36,707 nucleotides of DNA from Nitrospirota bacterium (lineage in GTDB: Bacteria; Nitrospirota; UBA9217): the NCBI GenBank assembly GCA_020052615.1, contig JAGVOT010000116.1, positions 1-36,707 of the forward strand, written 5' to 3'. Positions 23,692 to 31,184 of this stretch are shown piece after piece. The notes beneath the pieces were generated by a model, which saw nothing but the letters and a program-made list of their open reading frames with translations, was not told the DNA's origin and searched no databases. The stretch's first letter is position 1; each line of letters begins with the position of its first letter. The translations under genes were made by a program, and so were the position numbers.

Positions 23692-24440
23692 CACTGTCTA
23701 TTTCCGACATCCACCCTTGCAGTGTACAATTTACCAGTATCAAGAACGAGTGCTATTTCCACTGCCTTAGGCAGTCTCCCCACTGATTTGCTGTCCCACC
23801 CATCATCAGCCCATGTTGATCCGTTATCAGAATACGTAAATTGAAGGCTCTCCACCCGGTCCGTGATCTCGTACTCGACCCCTCCTTCAAGTGCCGGGCT
23901 GTCCTGGCTGAGCTCTCGCTTTTCCCTCCGGTAGAGAATGAATCCCTTCCCATCCGGTTGCTCCTTGAAAAAGTAGCCCACTTCCCAGAGTTCCGTCTCC
24001 TTGGAATCGGGTTTGCGCCAGTTCGTCAGAGTGGTAAGGTTGATGCTGTCATGCCTGATCTTCTCGTTCCCCGGCCCCGACCCGAACTCCGCCTCTTCCT
24101 TTTTGCCGTAAAATATCGTTAGTATCTTTGGTGAATTCATGCTGGAATTCATATACGCATTGGCTATGTCAACCGAAAGCCGGGCGATCAGCGTGCGCGC
24201 GAGATCGGTCTCATCCCGGATCGTCTCTGCCTGTTCAACGTTCTTTCCCGCCGTGGAAAAGCTCGCATAGACCACGGTCATGATCAGGGAAAGGATCGCC
24301 ATGGCAAGGAGTACTTCGAGGAGGGTAAAACCCCTCGATTGCGGATTGCGGATTGCGGATTGCGGAGTTAAACCAATATCTGTTGACTTTGGTCCAAAAT
24401 CCGAAATCCGAAATCCGAAATCCGCAATGGCTCTATTCAT
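23691..24440 (-). CDS. gspJ: Type II secretion system minor pseudopilin GspJ with repeat-encoded leader
   Basis: A 249-residue protein. The cut site and N-helix are RG|FTLLEVLLAMAILSLIM, with Glu at +5. The start ATG at 24440 overlaps the gspI stop by eight bases (ATGAATAG), which strongly supports translation from there. The leader is then 37 residues, far longer than the usual 5-10, and is made of DNA repeats: AIADFGFRISDFG and PQSAIRNPQS come from 7-base tandem units. The head domain (WRKPDSKETELWEVGYFFKE and YRREKRELSQDSPALEGG) fits GspJ. With GspI and GspK it forms the tip of the pseudopilus. The prepilin peptidase is not in this window. Confidence 0.88.
   Translation of the reverse strand: MNRAIADFGFRISDFGPKSTDIGLTPQSAIRNPQSRGFTLLEVLLAMAILSLIMTVVYASFSTAGKNVEQAETIRDETDLARTLIARLSVDIANAYMNSSMNSPKILTIFYGKKEEAEFGSGPGNEKIRHDSINLTTLTNWRKPDSKETELWEVGYFFKEQPDGKGFILYRREKRELSQDSPALEGGVEYEITDRVESLQFTYSDNGSTWADDGWDSKSVGRLPKAVEIALVLDTGKLYTARVDVGNRQ
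24337..24428. repeat. Inverted arms of 7-base tandem repeats inside the gspJ leader
   Basis: The left arm (24337-24365) is GATTGCG repeated four times. The right arm (24398-24428) is AATCCGA-type units ending in TCCGCAAT, in the opposite orientation. The 32-base spacer between them is unrelated. Both arms are translated as part of GspJ. Confidence 0.85.
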
Positions 24441-24882
24441 AGCTCTTCAACTCCACCATCTCCTGCCGTTCGCCTTCCTTCCAGAGCACCGCCACCCGCA
24501 CTTCAGTGATCGTTACATTTTCCACCGGCTGCAGCTGGGAGATCGATTCCTTCCACGTATAGTCCTTGAACTCTTCCTCCGGGAACTCGCCTTCATCCTC
24601 TTTCTGAAAGACGGTTCGGGTACCCACGGTCACCAGGTTTTCGTTCATTTTGCGCGTTGCCAGCAGCGTCGCGGTCGTGATGTGGTCCGCAAGCATCACA
24701 TCCTGCATGCTCCTGTTCTTCAATCCGATCAGCGACACCAGAACCATGCCCAGGATGGCCACCGCGACCATGACTTCGAGAAGGGTGAAGGCTTTCGATT
24801 GCGGATTTCGGATTGCGGGTTTCGGATTTAAATCCGCTTTACGCAATTCGCAATTCGCAATCCGCAATCCGCAATTGGTCAT
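24433..24882 (-). CDS. gspI: Type II secretion system minor pseudopilin GspI with repeat-encoded leader
   Basis: A 149-residue protein. ATG at 24882 overlaps the gspH stop (AGATGACC) and follows a GGAGGAGAG ribosome site. The cut site and helix are SKA|FTLLEVMVAVAILGMVL, with Ala instead of Gly at -1 and Glu at +5. The leader is about 31 residues and includes CGLRIANCEL and KPAIRNPQS, both encoded by the 7-base repeats. The head (VTVGTRTVFQKEDEGEFPEE, ENVTITEVRVAVLWKEGERQ) fits GspI. An Ala at -1 is tolerated by prepilin peptidases in some pilins but is unusual. GspI nucleates the GspI-J-K tip complex. Confidence 0.88.
   Translation of the reverse strand: MTNCGLRIANCELRKADLNPKPAIRNPQSKAFTLLEVMVAVAILGMVLVSLIGLKNRSMQDVMLADHITTATLLATRKMNENLVTVGTRTVFQKEDEGEFPEEEFKDYTWKESISQLQPVENVTITEVRVAVLWKEGERQEMVELKSYE
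24797..24877. repeat. Inverted arms of 7-base tandem repeats inside the gspI leader
   Basis: The left arm (24797-24829) consists of GATTGCG/GATTTCG units. The right arm (about 24841-24877) consists of CGCAATT/CGCAATC units in the opposite orientation, with about 12 bases between. Both arms lie within the coding sequence after the gspI ATG. Confidence 0.85.
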
Positions 24883-25448
24883 CTCTCCTCCACATAACCT
24901 TCGCGGAGCTCGGTATTCGCGGTGAGCGGCTTCACGAGCAGGGAAAAATCGCGGTCGCTGCCGTCGCGGAGATGGATGATTGCATGCTCCACCCATCCGT
25001 CGGGCGTGAACAGGATATAGGGATCATCCGGGTGACTGCCGGCCTGAATATCGCGAAACGTGGTCTGGCCAAAAAGACTTCCTTCCCCCCCGATGACCGA
25101 CGTCGTCTTTTGGAACTCTCCCGTACTTTCCGAAAGCTGCGAAAATGTTTCAGCCCAGTAGCGGCCGTCCTGGATATCGAACCTGAGACGATATTCTGTC
25201 TTCTTCGCCTGGGACTCCTCATGGAGGAAACGGATCATGCCCGTGAGGTGCCTGGCGCTCCGCTTCAAATTGGCTTCGCCGAGCTCGCCGAGCATCGGGG
25301 CGACAAGGGCGATCATGACCCCGAGGATCGCAATGACGACCGCGAGTTCGATAAGGGTAAAGCCTTTCGATTGCGAATTGCGAATTGCGGATTGCGGAAT
25401 ATGAATCCGTTCTCTCAAGGCTCCTGTTTTACCTTTCGCACTTCGCAC
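24879..25448 (-). CDS. gspH: Type II secretion system minor pseudopilin GspH with repeat-encoded leader
   Basis: About 189 residues if the GTG at 25448 is used; a TTG ten codons later, behind AGGAG, is the other candidate. No ATG lies between the gspG stop and the cut site. The cut site and helix are SKG|FTLIELAVVIAILGVMI, with Glu at +5. The leader contains IPQSAIRNSQS, encoded by the same repeats as in gspI and gspJ. The head domain (LKRSARHLTGMIRFLHEESQ and EYRLRFDIQDGRYWAETFSQ) is typical of GspH/FimT. It lies 20 bases after gspG and overlaps gspI by four bases. The start codon is uncertain. Confidence 0.85.
   Translation of the reverse strand: MRSAKGKTGALRERIHIPQSAIRNSQSKGFTLIELAVVIAILGVMIALVAPMLGELGEANLKRSARHLTGMIRFLHEESQAKKTEYRLRFDIQDGRYWAETFSQLSESTGEFQKTTSVIGGEGSLFGQTTFRDIQAGSHPDDPYILFTPDGWVEHAIIHLRDGSDRDFSLLVKPLTANTELREGYVEER
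25369..25399. repeat. 7-base tandem repeat arm in the gspH leader
   Basis: GATTGCGAATTGCGAATTGC and onward, about four units, in left-arm orientation. Its opposite-orientation partner may be the arm at 26026-26058, which would make the two flank gspG. The gspH start region just before it (25430-25458) also carries the simple repeat GTGACGAGTGCGAAGTGCG on the minus strand. Confidence 0.8.
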
Positions 25449-25468
25449 TCGTCACTCCGTACTTGAGC

Positions 25469-25903
25469 CTATTCCATCTTCCAGCTTTCGATGTCGGCGT
25501 TATTCCCTTCGCCGCCCGGCTCGTTGTCCGCGCCGTAGGAGAGGATCTCGTATTCCCGCCCCTCACTGCCGGGAGCAAAATAGACGAATTCCTTGCCCCA
25601 GGGGTCCTTGGGAATGCGCGCCGGCTTGAGGTAGCCGCCTTCGCGCCATTTATTCGGGACGCGGCCGGCTTCGGGCTTTATGATGAGCGCATCAAGCCCC
25701 TGGTCAGTGGCCGGATAAAATCCGTTATCGAGCTTGAAGGCGTCCAGCGCGCTCTCGAGCGACCGGATCTGCACCTTTGCGGCCTCGAACTTCGCCTTTT
25801 CTTCCTGCCCCAGGATCCTGGGCAATACCAGGCCGGCGAGCAGGCCGAGAATGATGACCACGACCATGATCTCGATGAGGGTGAAGCCTTTCTGGTTTTT
25901 CAT
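25469..25903 (-). CDS. gspG: Type II secretion system major pseudopilin GspG
   Basis: A 144-residue protein with an ideal start: AAGGAGG followed seven bases later by ATG at 25903. The leader is short and normal (MKNQKG|FTLIEIMVVVIILG) with Glu at +5. The rest (GQEEKAKFEAAKVQIRSLES, LDNGFYPATDQGLDALI, PKDPWGKEFVYFAPG and YEILSYGADNEPGGEGNNAD) is highly characteristic of the major pseudopilin, including the calcium-binding C-terminal loop. It polymerises into the pseudopilus that pushes substrates through GspD. The length is normal. It is the only pseudopilin of G-J without a repeat-encoded leader. Confidence 0.96.
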   Translation of the reverse strand: MKNQKGFTLIEIMVVVIILGLLAGLVLPRILGQEEKAKFEAAKVQIRSLESALDAFKLDNGFYPATDQGLDALIIKPEAGRVPNKWREGGYLKPARIPKDPWGKEFVYFAPGSEGREYEILSYGADNEPGGEGNNADIESWKME

Positions 25904-25927
25904 GAGCAACCTCCTTGGATCTTTTTG

Positions 25928-26058
25928 TAACCACAGATGTACACGGGCGGAACCACGTTCGTAGGGGCGGCCCTGCGTGGCCGCCCGCATGAGGGCAACC
26001 ACATAGGGTTGCCCCTACAAGTTTTCAATCCGCAATCCGAAATCCGCAATTCGCAATC
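25928..26058. repeat. Composite repeat block in the gspF-gspG gap
   Basis: Three families are stacked. First a single arm starting AACCACAGATGTACACGG (25929-25946), related to the ends of the 21056-21498 unit. Second an inverted repeat GTAGGGGC (25961-25968) / GCCCCTAC (26011-26018) with GGGCAACCACATAGGGTTGC inside. Third a right-arm copy of the 7-base family (CAATCCGCAATCCGAAATCC, 26026-26058). No coding potential is seen. Confidence 0.75.
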
Positions 26059-26061
26059 GCC

Positions 26062-27282
26062 TCACCGAACGCCCGAGCTCATCTGCAGGATCGGCAGCAT
26101 GATGGCGACAACGATAAACCCGACGACCAGCCCCATCACCAGGATGATGATCGGCTCGAGCAGCGACATAAGCGCAGTGATGCGCGTCTCCACGGTGCGG
26201 TCGAATGAATCGGATATTTTGAGCAGCATCTTTTCGAGCTCGCCGCTCTTTTCACCGACTGCGACCATCTGGATCACGACCGGCGGGAACAGGCCGCTTC
26301 TTCTCAGCGGATCGGCGATCGATTCACCCTCCCGCACGTTCTCGCGCGCCTTGTGGATCGCGTCGGCGAGCACGGTGTTCCCGACCACGCTCTTAACGAT
26401 ATCGAGCGCCATAAGCGTCGGCACTCCGCTCTGAAGGAGCGTCCCGAGCGTGCGCGTGAAACGCGATACGGCGATCATGCGGATGAGCGTCCCGAACACC
26501 GGGAGCCGAAGGACCCACGCATCGAGCCGCGCCTTGCCCTCGGCCGTCGCGAAATACCGCCGGAGATAGTAGGCGCCCCCCCCGATGGCGATCAGGATCG
26601 CCCACCATGCCGATGAGATGACCCGCACCAGCCAGAGGAGCGCGAGGGTCATGAAGGGGAGCTGCTGTTTCATGTCCTCGAACATGCCGACCACGCGCGG
26701 CAGCACGAAGCTGAACAGGAAAAAGAGCACGCCCACTCCGACCACGGTCATGATCGCCGGGTACGCCAGGGCTGCGGCGAACTTGCCGCGGAACCTGACC
26801 TGCTCGTCGAGAAAATCCGCGAGGCGGTCGAGGGTTATCTCGAGGGTGCCGCTCGCCTCGCCGGCGGAAACCATGTTGATGTAGAGCTGCGAAAAGGCCT
26901 TCGGATTCGCCTTGAGCGCCTCAGCCAGCGACGCGCCTTCCCGGACCGCGTCCCGCACCGACGAGAGCGCCGATTTCAGGGCCTGCGCCTCCTCCTGCTC
27001 AACGAGCACGGTGAGGGAGTCCATGAGCGGCAGGCCGGAGGAGAGGAGCGTTGCAAGCTGGCGGGTCGCGTTCGCAAGGTCCCCAAGCCGCACCCTTCCG
27101 GCGCCCAGCTTGAACTCAAGCGGTCGCCCGGCGGCGCGCAGCGCTCCGCCCTCGTGGACCTCGAGGACGATGATGCCGTCCCTCTTGAGCCTCGATTTGA
27201 CGGCCTTCAGGTTCTCCCCGTCGAAAACGCCGGAGACGCTCTTGCCGCTGGCATTGACGCCTTTATATTCGTAGACGGGCAT
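26062..27282 (-). CDS. gspF: Type II secretion system inner-membrane platform protein GspF
   Basis: A 406-residue protein with two copies of the T2SSF domain. The first is around LANATRQLATLLSSGLPLMD and YINMVSAGEASGTLEITLDR, the second around SRFTRTLGTLLQSGVPTLMA and VIQMVAVGEKSGELEKMLLK. Three membrane segments are visible: about 173-195, 222-242 and the C-terminal IIILVMGLVVGFIVVAIMLP. GspF is the central polytopic platform subunit that contacts GspE and is thought to convert its motion into pseudopilus assembly. The start MPVYEYKGVNASGKSVSG is typical. It lies 74 bases after gspE, with a repeat in the gap. Confidence 0.96.
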   Translation of the reverse strand: MPVYEYKGVNASGKSVSGVFDGENLKAVKSRLKRDGIIVLEVHEGGALRAAGRPLEFKLGAGRVRLGDLANATRQLATLLSSGLPLMDSLTVLVEQEEAQALKSALSSVRDAVREGASLAEALKANPKAFSQLYINMVSAGEASGTLEITLDRLADFLDEQVRFRGKFAAALAYPAIMTVVGVGVLFFLFSFVLPRVVGMFEDMKQQLPFMTLALLWLVRVISSAWWAILIAIGGGAYYLRRYFATAEGKARLDAWVLRLPVFGTLIRMIAVSRFTRTLGTLLQSGVPTLMALDIVKSVVGNTVLADAIHKARENVREGESIADPLRRSGLFPPVVIQMVAVGEKSGELEKMLLKISDSFDRTVETRITALMSLLEPIIILVMGLVVGFIVVAIMLPILQMSSGVR

Positions 27283-27300
27283 TGTTTTGACAGTGAATGG

Positions 27301-27359
27301 TAATAAGTGATTGAGTAATTAGGAATAACAACTTCACTCAATCTCTCAATAACTAATTA
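27301..27359. repeat. Imperfect inverted repeat (ATTGAG family) in the gspE-gspF gap
   Basis: AGTGATTGAGTAATTAG on the left faces CACTCAATCTCTCAATAACT on the right; AGTGATTGAG and the reverse complement AGAGATTGAG agree at nine of ten bases. It is AT-rich, about 59 bases, and reaches into the gspE stop codon. It is a weaker repeat than the others in the operon. Confidence 0.5.
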
Positions 27360-29045
27360 CTGCGATTCTTTCTGCGTCACCCGCACGACCTCGTCGACGG
27401 AGGTGATGCCCTGGAGAATGTTGTCCGCGCCGTCCTGGCGGAGCGTGCGCATGCCCTTCTGCATGGCGACGGCCTTCAGGGTGGCAGAATCGGTATTCTT
27501 CATGATGAGCTGTCGGATCTCGTCATCGATGAGCAGCAGTTCGTAGATCGCCTTGCGTCCGAGGTAGCCTGTATTGAAACAGGTCTCACACCCCTTCGCC
27601 CGGTACACGGTGGCCCCCGCGGCGTCTGCCTTGATCTCGAGCTCCGAGATCTCGGCAGGCGTCATTTGATAGGGTTCGCGGCACTCCCTGCACAACACGC
27701 GCACGAGGCGCTGGGCCAGGATCGCCATCACCGATGACGAGATCAGGAAGGGCTCGATCTTCATGTCGATCAATCTCGTCACGGCGCCTGCCGCGTCGTT
27801 CGTATGGAGCGTGGAGAACACGAGGTGGCCGGTGAGCGCCGCCTGGATCGCGATCTCGGCGGTCTCCGCATCGCGGATCTCTCCCACGAGGATCACGTCG
27901 GGATCCTGACGCAGCACCGACCGGAGCCCGGCTGCGAAGGTCAGCTGGATCTTGGCATTCACCTGGATCTGGCCGATGCCCTTGAGCTGATATTCGATCG
28001 GGTCTTCGATGGTGATGATGTTCTTGTCCGGCGAGTTGATCTTCGAGAGCGACGCATACAGCGTCGTGGTCTTGCCGCTTCCCGTCGGACCCGTTACGAG
28101 GATGATCCCGTGCGGCCGGGTGATCAGTTCATTGAAGTGGCTGAGATTTTCTCCGGAGAACCCGATCTGCTCAAGCGGCAGCAGCGCGCTTTCGCGGTAC
28201 AGGAGACGCAGCACGATGCGCTCGCCGAAGGCCGTCGGCACGATGGAGACGCGGATGTCCACGTCCTTGCCGCCGATCTTGATCCGCATGCCGCCGTCCT
28301 GGGGCAGCCGCTTCTCGGCGATGTTGAGGCCCGACATGATCTTGACGCGCGAGGCAATGCTGGCCTGGAAGCGCTTCTGGATGGTCAGGATGTTGTAGAG
28401 GATGCCGTCGATGCGGAACCGCGCCACGACCTCCTTCTCGAAGGGTTCGATGTGGATATCGCTGGCCCGCTCGCGGATGGCCTGGGACAGGAGCGAGTTC
28501 ACGAGCCGGATGATCGGGGCGTCGTCGGTCGCCTCGAGAAGGTCCGTGGGCTCTTCGAGCTCGGCGGCGAGGAAGGACAGATCTTCCTCCTCCATTTCCT
28601 GGGCCGTGTCCTCGGCCTTGTTCAGGCCCTCGCTGTGGAGCCTGTTCAGGTTGTCGAGGATCATCTCGGACGGGGCGAGACAGATGTCGACAGGCGCGCC
28701 GAACAGCACGGCAAGGTCGTCCACCGTGGAGAGGAGGAGCGGCTCGGCTGTCGCAACGAGGACGGTCCCGTTCTCCCGCCGAAGGGGAATGACGACGGCT
28801 TTCTTGGCGTACGTGATGGGAAGCTTGAGGGCCAGTTCGCGGTCGATCTCGCCGATCGCAGGCTGGAAGGGAAGGCCGAGCTGGGCGCCCAGCGCCGTGA
28901 GCACCTCGGCCTCCGTCGCGAAGTTCAGCCGCATCAGGAGCGTGCCGATGCGGCCGCCCCGCTTTTTCTGGAGATCAAGGGCCTTCTTGATCCGTTCGGG
29001 GGAGAGTCCTGACTCAACGAGTATCTCGCCGAGCAGGCGTCTCAC
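27357..29045 (-). CDS. gspE: Type II secretion system ATPase GspE
   Basis: A 562-residue secretion ATPase. The N-terminal GspE_N/MshEN domain (LGEILVESGLSPERIKKALD; LLMRLNFATEAEVLTALGAQ) binds GspL. The core has Walker A GPTGSGKTTTLY, the Asp box (ITIEDPIEYQLKGIGQIQVN), Walker B (DPDVILVGEIRDAETAEIA) and the His box (TGHLVFSTLHTNDAAGAVTR). A four-Cys zinc motif follows: LCRECRE and GCETCFNTGY. ATP hydrolysis in the cytoplasm drives pseudopilus extension. It overlaps gspD by four bases. Length and all motifs are normal. Confidence 0.97.
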   Translation of the reverse strand: MRRLLGEILVESGLSPERIKKALDLQKKRGGRIGTLLMRLNFATEAEVLTALGAQLGLPFQPAIGEIDRELALKLPITYAKKAVVIPLRRENGTVLVATAEPLLLSTVDDLAVLFGAPVDICLAPSEMILDNLNRLHSEGLNKAEDTAQEMEEEDLSFLAAELEEPTDLLEATDDAPIIRLVNSLLSQAIRERASDIHIEPFEKEVVARFRIDGILYNILTIQKRFQASIASRVKIMSGLNIAEKRLPQDGGMRIKIGGKDVDIRVSIVPTAFGERIVLRLLYRESALLPLEQIGFSGENLSHFNELITRPHGIILVTGPTGSGKTTTLYASLSKINSPDKNIITIEDPIEYQLKGIGQIQVNAKIQLTFAAGLRSVLRQDPDVILVGEIRDAETAEIAIQAALTGHLVFSTLHTNDAAGAVTRLIDMKIEPFLISSSVMAILAQRLVRVLCRECREPYQMTPAEISELEIKADAAGATVYRAKGCETCFNTGYLGRKAIYELLLIDDEIRQLIMKNTDSATLKAVAMQKGMRTLRQDGADNILQGITSVDEVVRVTQKESQ

Positions 29046-31063
29046 CGGCCGCCCTCCCCAGGCGCCGGGGTCGTCCCGGCAGGCGCTGCCGGCGTTTCTG
29101 CAGCGTCGGGAGCAGACGGTGTCGAAGCGGGACCCTCATTCGCGGTATCCGCACCGTCCGGCACAGGTACGGGCGCTCCTTCGACGGCGGCCGGCTGTTC
29201 CGTCAGAGGCGTCACGATCGATTTCTTCTCTACGTCATTGTTCCCGGCTTCCTTCTTGCCGGCTGTATTCCCGCCGGACTCAGCGCGCTGAGAATCGGGC
29301 GCCGTCCCGGTCGGTGCGGAGCCGGGCTTCTTCGATTCCACCAGCCCGCCCACGTCCTTCTTCTCAATGCGATGGTAATCGCGAAACTTCTCGAGCGCCT
29401 CGGCTTTGCTCTTCGTGATGTCCTGAGCGTCCTGTTCGTTGTTGATAATGTAGGGCGTGATGAAGATCATGAGGTTGACCTTCTCGACCCTGCTGGTCTT
29501 GTACTTGAAGAGCCACCCCAGGAGCGGGATATCGCCGAGCAAGGGGACCTTGCGTTCACCCGATGTCACATTGTCGCGGATGAGCCCTCCTATGACCATG
29601 GTCTCGTGGTCCTTGATCACGACCGTCGTGCTCGCCGAGCGCTTGCTCGTAGTAGGGCCGTCCGCGCTGGTTGCCGACGCGCTCTCGACCACATTCGATA
29701 TTTCCTGGTAGATCTCGAGCCTCACGTTGTCCTCGGACGTGATCTGGGGCGTGATCTTGAGGCTGATACCCACGTCCTTCCGCTCGATGGTCGTCAGGAT
29801 CGAGCTGCCGCCCGTTGCCGCGGACTGGGACTGACCGGTCTTGAACGGCACGTTCTCTCCCACCATGATCTCGGCCTTCTGGTTGTCGCTCGTCAGGATG
29901 TTGGGCGTGGACAGCACGTTCACGTCGGAGTCGCTCTGGAGCGCCCGGAGGAGGGCTCCGATGTTCAGGAACTCCGTTCCCCGAAAGGTGAAGGTCCCCT
30001 TCACCGCGCCGACCGCAAGGCCGTTGAAAGACCCCACGTTGCCCTCCCTGGCCGGGCCGATGCCGCCGAAATTGGTCCCGCCGACGACGGTCGTACCGCC
30101 GTTATCGATCTTGTTCAGGTTCGCCGCCTGGAACTCGAAACCCAGCTCCCGCGATTTGGAGAGCCCCATCTCGATGATCGCCGCCTCGACGTACACCTGC
30201 CGCCGCCGGATGTCGAGCTTCTGGATCACGTCCTTCATGGTCTCATAGTCGCTGGGCGAGGCGATGATGATGAGCGAATTGGTGAGCTTGTCGGCCGTGA
30301 TGGTGACCGCGCCTTCGAGGATCGTTGCCGGGCCCGCTGGCGGGACCGCGCCGCCCGCCGGCGGAACCGGGAGCCGGGACACCAGCGCCTGCATCACCTT
30401 GGAGATGTCCTCCGAATTCGCGTGCTTGAGATAGTAGACGTTGATCTTACCCTTGCCGCTCGGCGTCGGGATGTCCATGGCAGTGACCAGCTGCTCGATT
30501 TTCCTGATGGCGGAGACGGAATCGGTGATAATGAGGGAATTCGTGGCGGGATAGGCGATGAGGTTGCCGTCCTTGGTGATGAGCGGCGTGAGCGCCCGGA
30601 CGATGTCCTGGGGGTTCACATAGTTCATGCGGATGAGCTTGGTGACGTAGCCCTCGCCCTTCATATCTCCGTCCTGCATCACCCTGAGGCCGCTCTGTCG
30701 TACCATCGCCGTGGGAACAATGCGAATGATCCTGCCGTCCTCCACAGCGGTAAAGCCCTTGATCTCCAGCGCCGAGAGGAATACCTGGTAAGCCTCCTCC
30801 GGCGATATCTTGGTCGGCGTCATGAGCGTCACCTTGCCGGTGACCTTTTCGTCAAGGATGAAGTTCCTGCGGGTGAATTCGCTCATGACCTTCACGAGCG
30901 CGGCGATATCGATGTTCGAGAAATTGAGGGTGATGAAGTCGTCCCCCGCCTTGCCGATCTTCGGAAGTTCCTGCTGGTCGGCAGCGGGCGGAGATGCGGG
31001 CTGAGCATGGGCCGTGCTGACACCAAGAAGCCCTGCAAGGAGCAGGGCCGGGATCGTTTTCAC
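29042..31063 (-). CDS. gspD: Type II secretion system secretin GspD
   Basis: A 673-residue protein using the GTG at 31063, which has GGAGG nine bases upstream; the in-frame TTG at 31072 abuts that site and is less likely. The signal peptide ends at STAHAQ. Domains in order: N0 (FITLNFSNIDIAALVKVMSE), N1-N3 (TKLIRMNYVNPQDIVRALTP; INVYYLKHANSEDISKVMQA; KLDIRRRQVYVEAAIIEM) and the secretin core (VLSTPNILTSDNQKAEIMVG; VPLLGDIPLLGWLFKYKTSR). The last 110 residues are a Pro/Ala/Glu-rich low-complexity tail, longer than usual. GspD forms the outer-membrane gate. No pilotin gene is seen nearby. Confidence 0.96.
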   Translation of the reverse strand: MKTIPALLLAGLLGVSTAHAQPASPPAADQQELPKIGKAGDDFITLNFSNIDIAALVKVMSEFTRRNFILDEKVTGKVTLMTPTKISPEEAYQVFLSALEIKGFTAVEDGRIIRIVPTAMVRQSGLRVMQDGDMKGEGYVTKLIRMNYVNPQDIVRALTPLITKDGNLIAYPATNSLIITDSVSAIRKIEQLVTAMDIPTPSGKGKINVYYLKHANSEDISKVMQALVSRLPVPPAGGAVPPAGPATILEGAVTITADKLTNSLIIIASPSDYETMKDVIQKLDIRRRQVYVEAAIIEMGLSKSRELGFEFQAANLNKIDNGGTTVVGGTNFGGIGPAREGNVGSFNGLAVGAVKGTFTFRGTEFLNIGALLRALQSDSDVNVLSTPNILTSDNQKAEIMVGENVPFKTGQSQSAATGGSSILTTIERKDVGISLKITPQITSEDNVRLEIYQEISNVVESASATSADGPTTSKRSASTTVVIKDHETMVIGGLIRDNVTSGERKVPLLGDIPLLGWLFKYKTSRVEKVNLMIFITPYIINNEQDAQDITKSKAEALEKFRDYHRIEKKDVGGLVESKKPGSAPTGTAPDSQRAESGGNTAGKKEAGNNDVEKKSIVTPLTEQPAAVEGAPVPVPDGADTANEGPASTPSAPDAAETPAAPAGTTPAPGEGGR

Positions 31064-31184
31064 GTTGTGCAACCTCCGTCAGGTGTGTCTGGGATAGGGG
31101 ATCTGAGGATCGGGAACGCGGGGACCGGTCTGTCACGCTCGCGCGGTCCGCCCCCCCCGATCTCGCGGTTCGGCGGCAATTCAA

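Noticed and set aside
24337-24882. CRISPR array
   Set aside because: The units are 7 bases long, contiguous, lie in coding sequence and have no unique spacers of regular size; there are no cas operons.
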